Below are positions 46,018 to 54,937 of a DNA stretch of 64,000 nucleotides, piece after piece (position 1 is the first letter of the stretch; each line of letters starts with the position of its first letter). Source of the stretch: Bacteroidales bacterium UBA2861 (GTDB lineage: Bacteria > Bacteroidota > Bacteroidia > Bacteroidales > UBA932). A program made the translations under genes and the position numbers. The stretch spans positions 44,043 to 108,042 of the forward strand of contig DEFD01000029.1 in NCBI GenBank assembly GCA_002350615.1, read 5' to 3'. The notes under the pieces were generated by a model. The model worked only from the letters and a program-made list of their open reading frames with translations. It did no database searches and had not been told where the DNA came from.

Positions 46018-48582
46018 TTAATCCTGTTCTGCCTGTTCTGCAGTTTCCGTGCCAGAAGGCTCCGCAGTTGCCTCGGAGGCATCCTCTTCAGGGTCTTCAT
46101 TGCGGGAAACGACGCTTACCGCGGCGATGCTGTCGCCTTCACGGAGATTGATGAGCTTGACACCCTGGGTGACACGGCCGCTCTCCTTGACGCTCTCCAC
46201 GGAGAGCCGGATGGTGAGGCCGGACTGGGTGATGATCATAAGATCGTTGGCTGCCGTCACATTCTTGATAGCCACCACATTGCCGGTCTTATCGGTGATA
46301 TTCAGGGTCTTCACGCCGCCGCTTCCCCTGTGGGTGAGGCGGTATTCATTGGGATCCGAGCGTTTGCCGAGGCCTTTCTCGGAAAGTACCAGCACGGTAT
46401 GTTCCGACGCATCTTCCGCATTGGGATCGTAGGTGATGACTCCCACCACCTCGTCCTCGTCGGCGAGACGGATGCCGCGCACACCGGATGCGCCGCGTCC
46501 CATGGCCCTGAGTTCATCTTCTTTGAAGCGTACGCAACGGCCGTCGCGTGCGGCAATCATTATCTGCTCGTTGCCGTTTGTCAGAACTGCATCGAGGAGT
46601 TCGTCGCCCTCCCTGATGGACAGGGCGATAAGGCCCCTGTTACGGCTGCGCTTGTTGGCGTACTCGGTAAGGGTGGTCTTCTTGATTACACCCTGCTTCG
46701 TGACAAGCGTGACAAAATGACTGTCGGTATATTCGGTGTCCTCTATCTTGGCTGCATTCAGATATGTCTTGATGGAATCGCCCGGCTCGATGGGCAGCAT
46801 GTTCTGCACCGCACGTCCCTTGGAAGCACGCTGGCCTTCGGGGAGTTCATAGACCTTGAGCCTGTAGCAGATGCCCTTCTGAGTGAAGAAGAGCATGGTG
46901 GAATGCATATTGGCGACGTAGATGTGTTCGATGAAATCTTCATCGCGAGTGCTGCCGCCCTTCTTGCCTACTCCGCCTCTGGCCTGGGTACGGAATTCCG
47001 TGAGCGGGGTACGCTTGATATAGCCGAGATGGGAAATCGTTATCACCACATCCTCGTCGGCATAGAAGTCTTCAGGATTGAAGTCCTCGGCGCTCATTGT
47101 GATTTCGCTGCGGCGGGGATCGCCGTACTTGGCCTTCATTTCCTGGCACTCGTCCTTGATTATCTGCATCTGAAGGGCCTCGCTTCCGAGTATCTCCTGG
47201 CAGTGGGCGATGAATCTCTCAAGCTCGTCGTACTCGGACTGCAGCTTGTCGCGTTCCAGACCGGTGAGCTGACGGAGCCGCATTTCGACGATCGCCTGGG
47301 CCTGGACCTCGGTGAATCCGAACTTGCTTACAAGTCCGTCGCGGGCATCGTCCACGTTCTTGGATGCACGGATGTGTGCAATGATTTCGTCTATGATGTC
47401 GATAGCCTTGAGAAGTCCTTCCAGGATATGTGCGCGCTTCAGGGCCTTGTCGAGTTCGAATTTCGTGCGGCGGACCACCACTTCGTGACGGAAATCCACG
47501 AAATTGGCTATGATTTCCTTGAGCGAAAGGGTGCGGGGACGGCCCTTCACCAGCGCCACGTTGTTGATGGCGAAGCTGGACTGCAGCGGAGTGTATTTGA
47601 ACAGGGTATTGAGCACCACGTTGGTATTGGCACCCATCTTTACCCGGAAAATCACCCGCACTCCCTCGCGCGAGGTCTCGTCGTTCATATAGGAAATGCC
47701 CTCGATCTTCTTGTCTTCGACCATCTGGGCGATGCGTTCGAGCATTTCCTTCTTGTTCACCATGTAAGGGATCTCGGTGACCACGATGCTTTCCTGGCCG
47801 CGGTCGTTCACCTCTATGTCGGTCTTCGCCCTGATTATCACACGGCCGCGTCCGGTAGTGTAGGCGTCGATTATCCCCTGCTTGCCCATGATGATGCCTC
47901 CAGTGGGGAAATCGGGGCCCTTGAGGTATTCCATCAAGCCTTCGACGTCGATATCCGGATTGTCGATATATGCGCAGATCGCATCGCAGCACTCGCCCAG
48001 GTTATGGGGAGCCATGTTCGTGGCCATACCAACCGCGATACCTGCCGAACCGTTGAGAAGCAGAAGGGGAAGCTTGGTGGGAAGTACTGTGGGCTCTTCG
48101 AGGGAATCGTCGAAGTTGAGCGCCATGTCAACCGTATTCTTGTCAAGATCCCCGAGCACGTCTTCCGAAATTTTCTCCAGTTTGGCTTCCGTATAACGCA
48201 TTGCAGCGGGAGAGTCGCCGTCCATGCTGCCGAAGTTACCCTGTCCCTTCACGAGCGTGTAGCGCTGGTTCCACGGCTGTGCGAGACGTACCATTGCATC
48301 ATATACGCTGCTGTCCCCGTGCGGATGGAACTTACCGAGCACTTCACCCACTATACGGGCCGATTTCTTTGTCTGTCCGGAAAAACTCAGGCCCAGTCCG
48401 TCCATACCGAACAGCACCCTGCGCTGCACCGGTTTGAGACCGTCCCTGACATCGGGAAGGGCTCGGGACACAATCACGGACATCGAGTAGTCGATGTACG
48501 CGCTGCGCATCTCATGGTCTATCTCCACGGGCTCTATATAGCCTTTCGTTTCTTCGAGAATCATTTGCTCTTCTTTATCCAT
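46018..48582 (-). CDS. gyrA: DNA gyrase subunit A
   Basis: The product is 854 residues. The breakage-reunion domain has SYIDYSMSV-type ends (AYIDYSMSVIVSRALPDVRDG), the quinolone-resistance region (GKFHPHGDSSVYDAMVRLAQPW), and catalytic Tyr in AAMRYTEAKL. The C-terminal domain has beta-pinwheel repeats and a GyrA-box-like QARGGVG. The tail is acidic (ATAEPSGTETAEQAEQD). It introduces negative supercoils with GyrB. A second in-frame ATG at 48564 is possible. Confidence 0.98.
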   Translation of the reverse strand: MDKEEQMILEETKGYIEPVEIDHEMRSAYIDYSMSVIVSRALPDVRDGLKPVQRRVLFGMDGLGLSFSGQTKKSARIVGEVLGKFHPHGDSSVYDAMVRLAQPWNQRYTLVKGQGNFGSMDGDSPAAMRYTEAKLEKISEDVLGDLDKNTVDMALNFDDSLEEPTVLPTKLPLLLLNGSAGIAVGMATNMAPHNLGECCDAICAYIDNPDIDVEGLMEYLKGPDFPTGGIIMGKQGIIDAYTTGRGRVIIRAKTDIEVNDRGQESIVVTEIPYMVNKKEMLERIAQMVEDKKIEGISYMNDETSREGVRVIFRVKMGANTNVVLNTLFKYTPLQSSFAINNVALVKGRPRTLSLKEIIANFVDFRHEVVVRRTKFELDKALKRAHILEGLLKAIDIIDEIIAHIRASKNVDDARDGLVSKFGFTEVQAQAIVEMRLRQLTGLERDKLQSEYDELERFIAHCQEILGSEALQMQIIKDECQEMKAKYGDPRRSEITMSAEDFNPEDFYADEDVVITISHLGYIKRTPLTEFRTQARGGVGKKGGSTRDEDFIEHIYVANMHSTMLFFTQKGICYRLKVYELPEGQRASKGRAVQNMLPIEPGDSIKTYLNAAKIEDTEYTDSHFVTLVTKQGVIKKTTLTEYANKRSRNRGLIALSIREGDELLDAVLTNGNEQIMIAARDGRCVRFKEDELRAMGRGASGVRGIRLADEDEVVGVITYDPNAEDASEHTVLVLSEKGLGKRSDPNEYRLTHRGSGGVKTLNITDKTGNVVAIKNVTAANDLMIITQSGLTIRLSVESVKESGRVTQGVKLINLREGDSIAAVSVVSRNEDPEEDASEATAEPSGTETAEQAEQD

Positions 48583-48604
48583 ATCAAGTATTTACATAAA
48601 CACG

Positions 48605-48612
48605 CAAATTTA
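48605..48612 (-). promoter_or_regulatory. -7 box for gyrA
   Basis: TAAATTTG on minus, a consensus match, 22 bases before the gyrA start. Confidence 0.45.
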
Positions 48613-48647
48613 ACAAAATTATTTGGATTATTTTGCCACTTTTCCTC

Positions 48648-48655
48648 TATATTTG
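48648..48655 (+). promoter_or_regulatory. -7 box for the Clp N-domain gene
   Basis: TATATTTG on plus, 10 bases before the ATG at 48666, so the leader is only a few bases long. Confidence 0.5.
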
Positions 48656-48665
48656 CGGCATATTT

Positions 48666-49169
48666 ATGAAGATTTCCGAAGAATTCGACAGGGCCGTGGC
48701 ATATGCCCGGGAAGAAGCGATGCGCACCGGCTGCACGCAGATAGGAGCGGACCATCTGATGCTTGGTCTGCTGCGTCTCGGCAGCGCCGAAGTACTCGAT
48801 GTTCTCAGGCAGAAGGGCATCGAGGCGGCCGGCATGAAATCGGCCATAGAGGCAAAGGTATTCCAGAAACAAGGCATCCCTTACGGCATGGAGGACGACA
48901 TACGCCTCGACACCGAGGGCAATGCCGCCATCAATCTCGCAATAGCCAGCGCACAGACCGACAATGCTCCGGAAGCCCGTCCGCTGCACCTCCTGCATGC
49001 GCTTTGCTGCCTTAGCGGCCCGGCATGTTCGGAAATCCTTCGGGAAGCCGGGGCCGGCACCATGATGGGCAGCGTAAAGGTCCCGCAGACCCAGGAGTAT
49101 CTCCCCGGCGAAGAGGAGGTAAACCGCCTTCTCGGCGCCTTCTACTTCCGTTCAGACATCCGCAGCTAA
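48666..49169 (+). CDS. Stand-alone Clp N-terminal (repeat) domain protein
   Basis: The product is 167 residues from ATG 48666. It contains two Clp-N repeats: FDRAVAYAREEAMRTGCTQIGADHLMLGLLRLG, which spans about residues 8-40, and a second beginning AAINLAIASAQ with LHLLHALCC. There is no ATPase domain, whereas ClpC carries this domain plus two AAA modules. Such short proteins may act as ClpC adaptors or decoys. It diverges from gyrA and ends before a strong hairpin terminator. Confidence 0.85.
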   Translation: MKISEEFDRAVAYAREEAMRTGCTQIGADHLMLGLLRLGSAEVLDVLRQKGIEAAGMKSAIEAKVFQKQGIPYGMEDDIRLDTEGNAAINLAIASAQTDNAPEARPLHLLHALCCLSGPACSEILREAGAGTMMGSVKVPQTQEYLPGEEEVNRLLGAFYFRSDIRS

Positions 49170-49221
49170 AGACACCCGCCCGGCCAGTGGAGGATATCTC
49201 CCTGATTATTAGCAAAATCCA

Positions 49222-49257
49222 AAAAGTCGATTCCCGCAAACACAGGAATCGACTTTT
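49222..49257. terminator. Bidirectional hairpin terminator after the Clp N-domain gene
   Basis: Arms AAAAGTCGATTCC (49222-49234) and GGAATCGACTTTT (49245-49257) form a 13-bp stem with a 10-base loop. T-rich ends on both strands suit termination in both directions. Confidence 0.7.
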
Positions 49258-49295
49258 CATAAATCATTGGTAGTCAGCATCTTTAGCTCCACCCT

Positions 49296-49309
49296 CGGGC
49301 GAAGGCCCG
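49296..49309. repeat. GAAG-loop hairpin (copy 2)
   Basis: CGGGC-GAAG-GCCCG. Another hairpin CGGGT-AAA-ACCCG follows at 49318-49330. Both are in the structured gap between the Clp N-domain gene and fabF. Confidence 0.4.
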
Positions 49310-49390
49310 CCGTATGCCGGGTAAAACCCGCGGGGTTCGGGGATTCTTTCGAAGCAAAGCGACAGGGCTGCTTCTGCAGACCCGGGGTAT

Positions 49391-49410
49391 ATTAGGGGCT
49401 GGCCCCTAAT
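49391..49410. repeat. 20-base near-perfect palindrome downstream of fabF
   Basis: ATTAGGGGC-TG-GCCCCTAAT. It lies about 20 bases after the fabF stop on minus. No U-tract follows. Confidence 0.45.
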
Positions 49411-49413
49411 GAC

Positions 49414-49429
49414 GCGGGCGAAGGCCCGC
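49414..49429. repeat. GAAG-loop hairpin (copy 3) touching the fabF stop
   Basis: GCGGGC-GAAG-GCCCGC. The last base belongs to the fabF stop codon. On minus it is followed by GTCA, as for copy 1 after recR. Confidence 0.45.
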
Positions 49430-50682
49430 TAGCGTTCCGCCCGTCGGAACGCTATACAGGCATTGTGTCCCCCAAACCCGAAGGAATTGCTGATCCCGAA
49501 ACTGAGATCCGCCTTCACGGCCTCGTTGGGGGTATAATCCAGGTCGCACTCAGGGTCGGGATTGTCGAGATTGATTGTCGGAGGCACTATCCCCTCCTGC
49601 AGCGCAAGCACGGTCGCCACCGCCTCCGCGGCGCCGGTTCCGCCGAACATATGGGCATGCATGCTCTTTGTAGACGAGATATGCGCCTTCCTGGCGGCAT
49701 CTTCTCCCATCGCGAGCTTTATAGCCTTCGTCTCGGCGATATCGTTATAGTATGTACCCGTTCCGTGCGCATTGATATAGACATTGTCAACTTCCGGATT
49801 GAAGCCGGCCTGTTCCAGGGCGATTTTTATGCATCTGGCCTGGCTGCTGCCGTCCGGACGCGGGGCCGTAGCGTGATATGCGTCGCAGGTACTGCCATAT
49901 CCGACCATTTCCGCATAGATATGCGCGCCGCGTTTCACCGCATGCTCCCACTCTTCCAGGATGAGCACGGCGGAACCGTCCGCCATCACGAAGCCGCCGC
50001 GGTCCTTGTTGAAGGGCAGGCAGGCATGCTTGGGGTCCGGTGCCAGGGTGAGGGCGCGGCAGTTGGCGAAGCCGGCAAGCCCCATGGGGACAGCGCCGAA
50101 TTCAGTGCCTCCCGCGATCATTGCGGTAGCGTAGCCATGACGGATGCTGCGATAAGCCTCTCCCAGGGAATGGGAGGACGTAGCACAAGCCGTCTGGATA
50201 TTGAGGCAGCTGTTCTGGGCGTTGAATTTTATGGCTATCTGCCCGGAGGCCATATCCGCGATCATTCCGGGAATGAAAAGAGGCGACACCCACTCCCCCG
50301 TGGGATTCTCACCGAATTTCAGCACCTCCGGAATTATCATGTCGAATCCTCCCACGCCGGAGCCTACTATCGTCCCCAGCTCCTCCGGAGCGATGTTCTC
50401 CCCGGATACCAGACCGGAATCCCGCATCGCCTGCCAGGCGGAAGCCATGCCATAAATGGTAAACATGGCCTGCTTGCGGATAAAAGGCGTTGACATGCCA
50501 TAATCTTCAGGATGAAAATTGCGCACTTTTCCCGCAATCTTCACCTTGAATCCATCCGTCGGAAATTCTGTTATATAATCGATACCGCAGGTACCGTTTT
50601 TGAGTCCGGCCCAGAATGATGCAACGTCGTTTCCAAGACAGGAAACTACTCCGAGCCCTGTTACTGCCACCCTTTTGTCCAT
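49429..50682 (-). CDS. fabF: 3-oxoacyl-ACP synthase II (KAS II)
   Basis: The product is 417 residues from ATG 50682. The active-site Cys is in NIQTACATSSHSLG. Catalytic His residues are in NAHGTGTYYND and STKSMHAHMFGG. It elongates acyl-ACP by condensation with malonyl-ACP in fatty-acid synthesis. The usual S-M-T-G-H around the second His reads S-M-H-A-H, a small variation. No acpP or fabG neighbour is present. Confidence 0.96.
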   Translation of the reverse strand: MDKRVAVTGLGVVSCLGNDVASFWAGLKNGTCGIDYITEFPTDGFKVKIAGKVRNFHPEDYGMSTPFIRKQAMFTIYGMASAWQAMRDSGLVSGENIAPEELGTIVGSGVGGFDMIIPEVLKFGENPTGEWVSPLFIPGMIADMASGQIAIKFNAQNSCLNIQTACATSSHSLGEAYRSIRHGYATAMIAGGTEFGAVPMGLAGFANCRALTLAPDPKHACLPFNKDRGGFVMADGSAVLILEEWEHAVKRGAHIYAEMVGYGSTCDAYHATAPRPDGSSQARCIKIALEQAGFNPEVDNVYINAHGTGTYYNDIAETKAIKLAMGEDAARKAHISSTKSMHAHMFGGTGAAEAVATVLALQEGIVPPTINLDNPDPECDLDYTPNEAVKADLSFGISNSFGFGGHNACIAFRRAER

Positions 50683-50701
50683 AGTCAAACTATATAGTTC
50701 G

Positions 50702-50709
50702 CAAAGATA
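50702..50709 (-). promoter_or_regulatory. -7 box for fabF
   Basis: TATCTTTG on minus, 19 bases before the fabF ATG. Confidence 0.5.
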
Positions 50710-50724
50710 GTAATAAAAATTCGT

Positions 50725-50732
50725 TATATTTG
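50725..50732 (+). promoter_or_regulatory. -7 box for the LytTR regulator gene
   Basis: TATATTTG on plus. The ATG follows at 50756 and is directly preceded by AAGG, a possible ribosome-binding sequence. Confidence 0.5.
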
Positions 50733-50755
50733 CATACTTTCAACGAATCCTAAGG

Positions 50756-51424
50756 ATGACACAGAACGCTGGGAAACATGACATGGACGCCCACCGCAAC
50801 CAGGCGGGAAGCACCGCAATATATGCAGGTGCCACCACCCTCGTCATAATGCCGCTTGCCGTGGCCAGCCTGGTCACCCTGGATATCATCCGGATAGACT
50901 TCCGCGGTTTCTGGCAGATCTTCCTTGAAGCCCTGCTTTACGGCGTTCTCACGATAGGTACTGTTTATGTCCTCATCGCCATACGCTATGTGCTTAAGGA
51001 CAAAGGGAATACGGTGCGGCTCACCGACATGGCGGAAGTCGTGAGCGACAGCGTCCCGGCTCCCCAGGACAAGCAGATAATAAACCTCTTCGACAACGAC
51101 GGCACGATGAAATTTTCCGTCAGGCTCAAGAACATCTTTTTCATCGAGTCCGACGACAATTACATAAAAGTCTGGTACACGGACAGTTACGGAGCCATGA
51201 GGCAATATATGCTGCGTTGCCGCCTGAAGACCATAGAAGATAGTTTTGCCGGCAGCGACCTTGTCCGCTGTCACCGCAAATATATAGTGAATATCTCCAA
51301 AGTCGAGATACTCAGCAAGGAAAAAGACGGATATGTCATGGATCTCGGGATCGAACAGGCCAAGGCCGTCCCGGTGTCCAGGACTTACGAACAGACAGTT
51401 TTATCGCGATTCAATTCCAGATAG
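50756..51424 (+). CDS. Membrane-anchored LytTR DNA-binding regulator
   Basis: The product is 222 residues. Two N-terminal membrane helices (about 20-45 and 55-80) precede a C-terminal LytTR domain (KNIFFIESDDNYIKVWY, YMLRCRLKTIEDSF, LVRCHRKYIVNISKV). There is no receiver domain, so it is not a standard two-component regulator. The signal may act through the membrane part. It is the first gene of a three-gene run with DUF4293 and a nucleoside phosphorylase. Confidence 0.88.
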   Translation: MTQNAGKHDMDAHRNQAGSTAIYAGATTLVIMPLAVASLVTLDIIRIDFRGFWQIFLEALLYGVLTIGTVYVLIAIRYVLKDKGNTVRLTDMAEVVSDSVPAPQDKQIINLFDNDGTMKFSVRLKNIFFIESDDNYIKVWYTDSYGAMRQYMLRCRLKTIEDSFAGSDLVRCHRKYIVNISKVEILSKEKDGYVMDLGIEQAKAVPVSRTYEQTVLSRFNSR

Positions 51425-51427
51425 ATT

Positions 51428-51805
51428 ATGTGGCAGAGAATTCAGACCTTATACCTCGCCCTGGCGCTTGCCTGCACGGTCTGGTGCGCTTTAGGATTCG
51501 GACGGACGGCCTTTGTCGTGCTTTCATGCATTGCCGGCGTCCTTGAACTGCTTGCCCTCACCACCTACCGTTTCAGGGTGTTCCAGATGCGCACGGCCGT
51601 CCTCGCGGCACTTGTCCTGATCGGGCTTCAGGCCTGGGTGGGCATAGTTTATTTCGCAAGCGAAGACAAGAGCGCCTTCGGCATCGTCACGGTGCTCCCG
51701 GCAATCGCAGCCATCCTCGATTTTCTCGCGGCACGCGGCATACTTGCCGACGAGATGCTGGTGCGCAGCGCATCCAGACTCCGTTCCTCCAAGAAGAAAA
51801 AATAA
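51428..51805 (+). CDS. DUF4293-family small membrane protein
   Basis: The product is 125 residues. MWQRIQTLYLALA at the start is the hallmark of DUF4293, a Bacteroidetes family. Four hydrophobic segments are present and the C-terminus is Lys-rich (RSSKKKK). It starts three bases after the LytTR gene. Function is unknown. Confidence 0.82.
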   Translation: MWQRIQTLYLALALACTVWCALGFGRTAFVVLSCIAGVLELLALTTYRFRVFQMRTAVLAALVLIGLQAWVGIVYFASEDKSAFGIVTVLPAIAAILDFLAARGILADEMLVRSASRLRSSKKKK

Positions 51806-51817
51806 TCGATAAATATC

Positions 51818-52687
51818 ATGAAAATACCTGAATCAGAACTTATTATTAACGGTGACGGATCCGTTTTCCATCTCCATATCAAACCCGAAGAACTTGCCGA
51901 CACCGTGGTGTTGTTCGGCGACCCGGACAGGGTGAAGATGTTCGAACCTCTTTTCGAGAAGATCGACGCGCAGGGGCGCAACCGCGAATTCGCCTTCTGC
52001 ACTGGATGGTACCATGGAAAGCGAATCACAGCCCTCTCCCACGGCATCGGCTGCGACAACATAGACATAGTCGCCACCGAGTTGGACGCCCTGGCGAACA
52101 TCGATTTCAAGACCCGCGAGGTAAAGCCCGAGCACAAGACCCTTACAATGGTCAGGATAGGCACCTGCGGCGCGATACAGCCTGAGATTCCGCTCGGTTC
52201 CTTCGTGCTGAGCCAGATTTCCGTCGGATGCGACGGTCTCATGAACTGGTATGCCGACAGGGACAAAATCGCCCTCCCGGATTTCGAGGAAGCTTTCAAG
52301 AAGGCCGTGCACTGGGACAGGCATCTGCCCGATCCCTACTTCGTGCGCGCCTCCCAGAAGCTGATCGACCTTTTCCAGGACTGCACCGTGAAGGGTATGA
52401 CGATTTCAGCTTCCGGATTCTACGGCCCTCAGGGACGGGTTGTCCGTCAGCGTCTCGCAATGCCCAACATGCTCGAAGAATTCGAGAAGTTCGAGTATAA
52501 AGGCTGGAAAATCACCAACTTCGAGATGGAAGGTTCCGCCCTCGCCGGCATTGCAGCCCAGCTCGGGCACGATGCCATCACGGTATGCTGCGTCATAGCC
52601 CACCGCTATCTCAAAGACGCCAACACCGATTACAAGGGCGGCGTCCAGGGATTGGTTAAATTAGTAATGGACAGGCTTACCAATTAA
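51818..52687 (+). CDS. Nucleoside phosphorylase (NP-I, uridine-phosphorylase-like)
   Basis: The product is 289 residues. Motifs are VVLFGDPDRVKMFEP (phosphate site), SHGIGCDNIDIVATELDAL, MVRIGTCGAIQPEIPLG, and NFEMEGSALAGIAAQLGH (ribose site). This fits the uridine/purine nucleoside phosphorylase family in nucleoside salvage. The base specificity cannot be told. It converges on prfA with a four-base overlap of stop regions. Confidence 0.9.
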   Translation: MKIPESELIINGDGSVFHLHIKPEELADTVVLFGDPDRVKMFEPLFEKIDAQGRNREFAFCTGWYHGKRITALSHGIGCDNIDIVATELDALANIDFKTREVKPEHKTLTMVRIGTCGAIQPEIPLGSFVLSQISVGCDGLMNWYADRDKIALPDFEEAFKKAVHWDRHLPDPYFVRASQKLIDLFQDCTVKGMTISASGFYGPQGRVVRQRLAMPNMLEEFEKFEYKGWKITNFEMEGSALAGIAAQLGHDAITVCCVIAHRYLKDANTDYKGGVQGLVKLVMDRLTN

Positions 52688-53775
52688 TCCTCTCCCGCTT
52701 CTTTCAGGCGTTCCGCGTTTTCGGCCACCTGCAGCTGCTCGATGCATTCCTGGATATCACCGTCCATGAATGCGGGCAGGTTGTACATCGTCCAGTTGAT
52801 ACGGTGGTCCGTCACACGTGACTGGGGATAGTTGTAGGTGCGGATCTTGGCGGAACGGTCACCCGTCGAAACCATGGTCTTGCGCTTCGCTGCAATGCCG
52901 TCCAGATACTTCTGGTGCTCCATATTGTAGAGACGTGTACGGAGTTCCTCCATGGCACGTTCCGTGTTCTTTATCTGAGAGCGCTCTTCCTGGCACTGCA
53001 CCACGATGCCCGACGGTATATGCGTAAGACGCACGGCGGAATATGTAGTATTCACACCCTGTCCGCCGGGGCCGGACGCGCAGAAAAGATCTTTGCGGAT
53101 ATCCGCCGGATTAAGTTCGATATCGAACTCCCCTGCCTCGGGGAAAACAGCCACGGAAGCGGCTGAAGTCTGGATACGTCCCTGGGTTTCAGTCTGGGGG
53201 ACGCGCTGGACGCGGTGCACTCCGGATTCATATTTCATGAGTCCGTAAACACCGTCCGGGCCGCTGAGCTTGAAAACCACCTGCTTGAAACCGCCGGAGG
53301 TTCCGGGAGCCTGGTCGGTCACTTCGAGTTTCCAGCCCTTGGCTTCGGCATAATGCTGATACATGCGGAAGAGGTCGCCGGCAAATATGGCAGCTTCATC
53401 GCCGCCGGTGCCGCCTCGGATTTCCACCAGGGCGTTCTTGCCGTCGTCGGGATCGGCAGGAATCAGCAGGAGCTTTATATTCTGCTCCATATCAGGAAGT
53501 TTCTCTTCAAGTGAAGCAATCTCTTCCTTCGCCATATCCCTCAGGTCCTCGTCCTTTTCGGTCTGGAGTATTTCCTTCGCGGAAGCAATGTCGTCCAGGG
53601 CCTTCTTGTACCCGAGACCCGCCTTGATGATAGGCTCCAGTTCCTTGTAATCCTTGTTCAGCTGCACATACTTCTTCATGTCCGACATCACGTCAGGGCT
53701 GGAAAGCTGCTCCTGAAGCGATGCGAATTTGTCCTGAAGGGAAAGGACTTTCTCGAGTAACTTGGTATCTGCCAT
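52684..53775 (-). CDS. prfA: Peptide chain release factor 1
   Basis: The product is 363 residues from ATG 53775. The GGQ motif is in CASGPGGQGVNTTYSAVRLTH (positions about 229-248). The recognition loop is in KYLDGIAAKR and nearby. PxT-type stop-codon recognition is expected but sits in the SAASVAVFPEA region. It releases peptides at UAA and UAG. Its start overlaps the upstream stop by one base (TAATG). Confidence 0.97.
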   Translation of the reverse strand: MADTKLLEKVLSLQDKFASLQEQLSSPDVMSDMKKYVQLNKDYKELEPIIKAGLGYKKALDDIASAKEILQTEKDEDLRDMAKEEIASLEEKLPDMEQNIKLLLIPADPDDGKNALVEIRGGTGGDEAAIFAGDLFRMYQHYAEAKGWKLEVTDQAPGTSGGFKQVVFKLSGPDGVYGLMKYESGVHRVQRVPQTETQGRIQTSAASVAVFPEAGEFDIELNPADIRKDLFCASGPGGQGVNTTYSAVRLTHIPSGIVVQCQEERSQIKNTERAMEELRTRLYNMEHQKYLDGIAAKRKTMVSTGDRSAKIRTYNYPQSRVTDHRINWTMYNLPAFMDGDIQECIEQLQVAENAERLKEAGED

Positions 53776-54896
53776 TATTTTATCTTCTTGATATAGCACC
53801 TGCGCCTCATGTAAGGCTCATGCTCGTAACTGTTCCAGATGTTCACCGCGCCGTTGCTCTCTATCTGGGGATTGGAGATTGCCCAGCGCATGCCCACCTT
53901 TATGGCCTTGTCGCCCATCTCCTTATAATATACCGCGCTCACGCCCTTGTTCTGCCACTCGGGCACCGCGCCGTTTATCATGAGGTCGGTGGTCTCGAAA
54001 TTGCGCATCGCCTTCAGCAGATGCCACCATCCGAAGGGGAAAAGCTTGCCCTTGGCCTTCTGCAGGGCCCAGCTCATGAAGGGGAAGGAAATGCCGAAAG
54101 CCACTATTTCTTCGTTCTCGTCGAGAAGCAGCACGCTCGCCTTGTCATTTATGTAGGGCATCACGGAAGCGGCTTCCTGCTCGATCTCCTTTTCGGTGAA
54201 GGGGATGAAGTTATAAACGGTCTCGGAGAAGGAATCGCTGTAGAGGCGGAAGAACTTGCGCACCATTTCGGGATCTTTCTTGAGCTTGTCAAGGCTGCCG
54301 AAATGAAGGTTGTAGCGCTCCGTCACGATCTTTGCCACGCGGCGGGCCTTCTCGGGAACTCCGTGGTTGGCAACCATCTTGTACTGGAGCCAGTCGCATT
54401 CCTTTTCGAATCCGAGATGCTCCAGGATATCGTTGTAATACGGATAATTATAGATGCAGTTGAAAGGAGGCACGTTCTCGTAGCCTTCCACCAGCATACC
54501 CTGTTTCCCAAGCGTATTATAGTACAGAGGGCCGTGGATGGTATCCATTCCCTGCTCCTTTGCCCAGCTTTCGGCAGCATCCAGAAGCATTTTCGCCACG
54601 TCGATGTCGTTGATGATGTCGAACCATCCGAAACGTACGCATTTCTTGCCGTAACGCTCGTTGTAGCGCGGGTTGATCATGGCGCAGATGCGTCCGACCA
54701 CCTTCTTGCCGTCCGTAACCATCCACATTTTGTGCGTGCAATACTCAAGGGCGGCATCCCTGGTAAGGTTCTTGACCTCCCAGTTATGGATTGCCGGCAC
54801 ATACTGGGGGCATCCCTTGTAAAGCAGATCCGGGAAACGGACGAAACGAAGGATATCTTTCGCGTCGCGTACTTCTATAAGCCTGTAATTTATCAT
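53775..54896 (-). CDS. GNAT-like acyltransferase family protein
   Basis: The product is 373 residues from ATG 54896. The frame extends to 54980, but that would overlap tcdA and its promoter region. The start MINYRLIEVRDAKDILRFV and the motif CPQYVPAIHNWEV are typical of a Bacteroidetes family often annotated as GNAT acetyltransferase. The C-terminal part has VAFGISFPFMSWALQKAKGK and VPEWQNKGVSAVYYKEM, which resembles an acyl-CoA-binding loop. The substrate is unknown. A -7 box is at 54924-54931. Confidence 0.7.
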   Translation of the reverse strand: MINYRLIEVRDAKDILRFVRFPDLLYKGCPQYVPAIHNWEVKNLTRDAALEYCTHKMWMVTDGKKVVGRICAMINPRYNERYGKKCVRFGWFDIINDIDVAKMLLDAAESWAKEQGMDTIHGPLYYNTLGKQGMLVEGYENVPPFNCIYNYPYYNDILEHLGFEKECDWLQYKMVANHGVPEKARRVAKIVTERYNLHFGSLDKLKKDPEMVRKFFRLYSDSFSETVYNFIPFTEKEIEQEAASVMPYINDKASVLLLDENEEIVAFGISFPFMSWALQKAKGKLFPFGWWHLLKAMRNFETTDLMINGAVPEWQNKGVSAVYYKEMGDKAIKVGMRWAISNPQIESNGAVNIWNSYEHEPYMRRRCYIKKIK

Positions 54897-54923
54897 ACTG
54901 CCAGTTGTTTTAGTACAAGTTTG

Positions 54924-54931
54924 CAAAGATA
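54924..54931 (-). promoter_or_regulatory. -7 box for the acyltransferase-prfA pair
   Basis: TATCTTTG on minus, 27 bases before the ATG at 54896 and in the tail of the tcdA region. Confidence 0.5.
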
Positions 54932-54937
54932 AGAAAT

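Noticed and set aside
46330..48669. 779-codon open frame on plus opposite gyrA
   Set aside because: Antisense shadow of a clear gyrA gene. No recognisable domain and no promoter.
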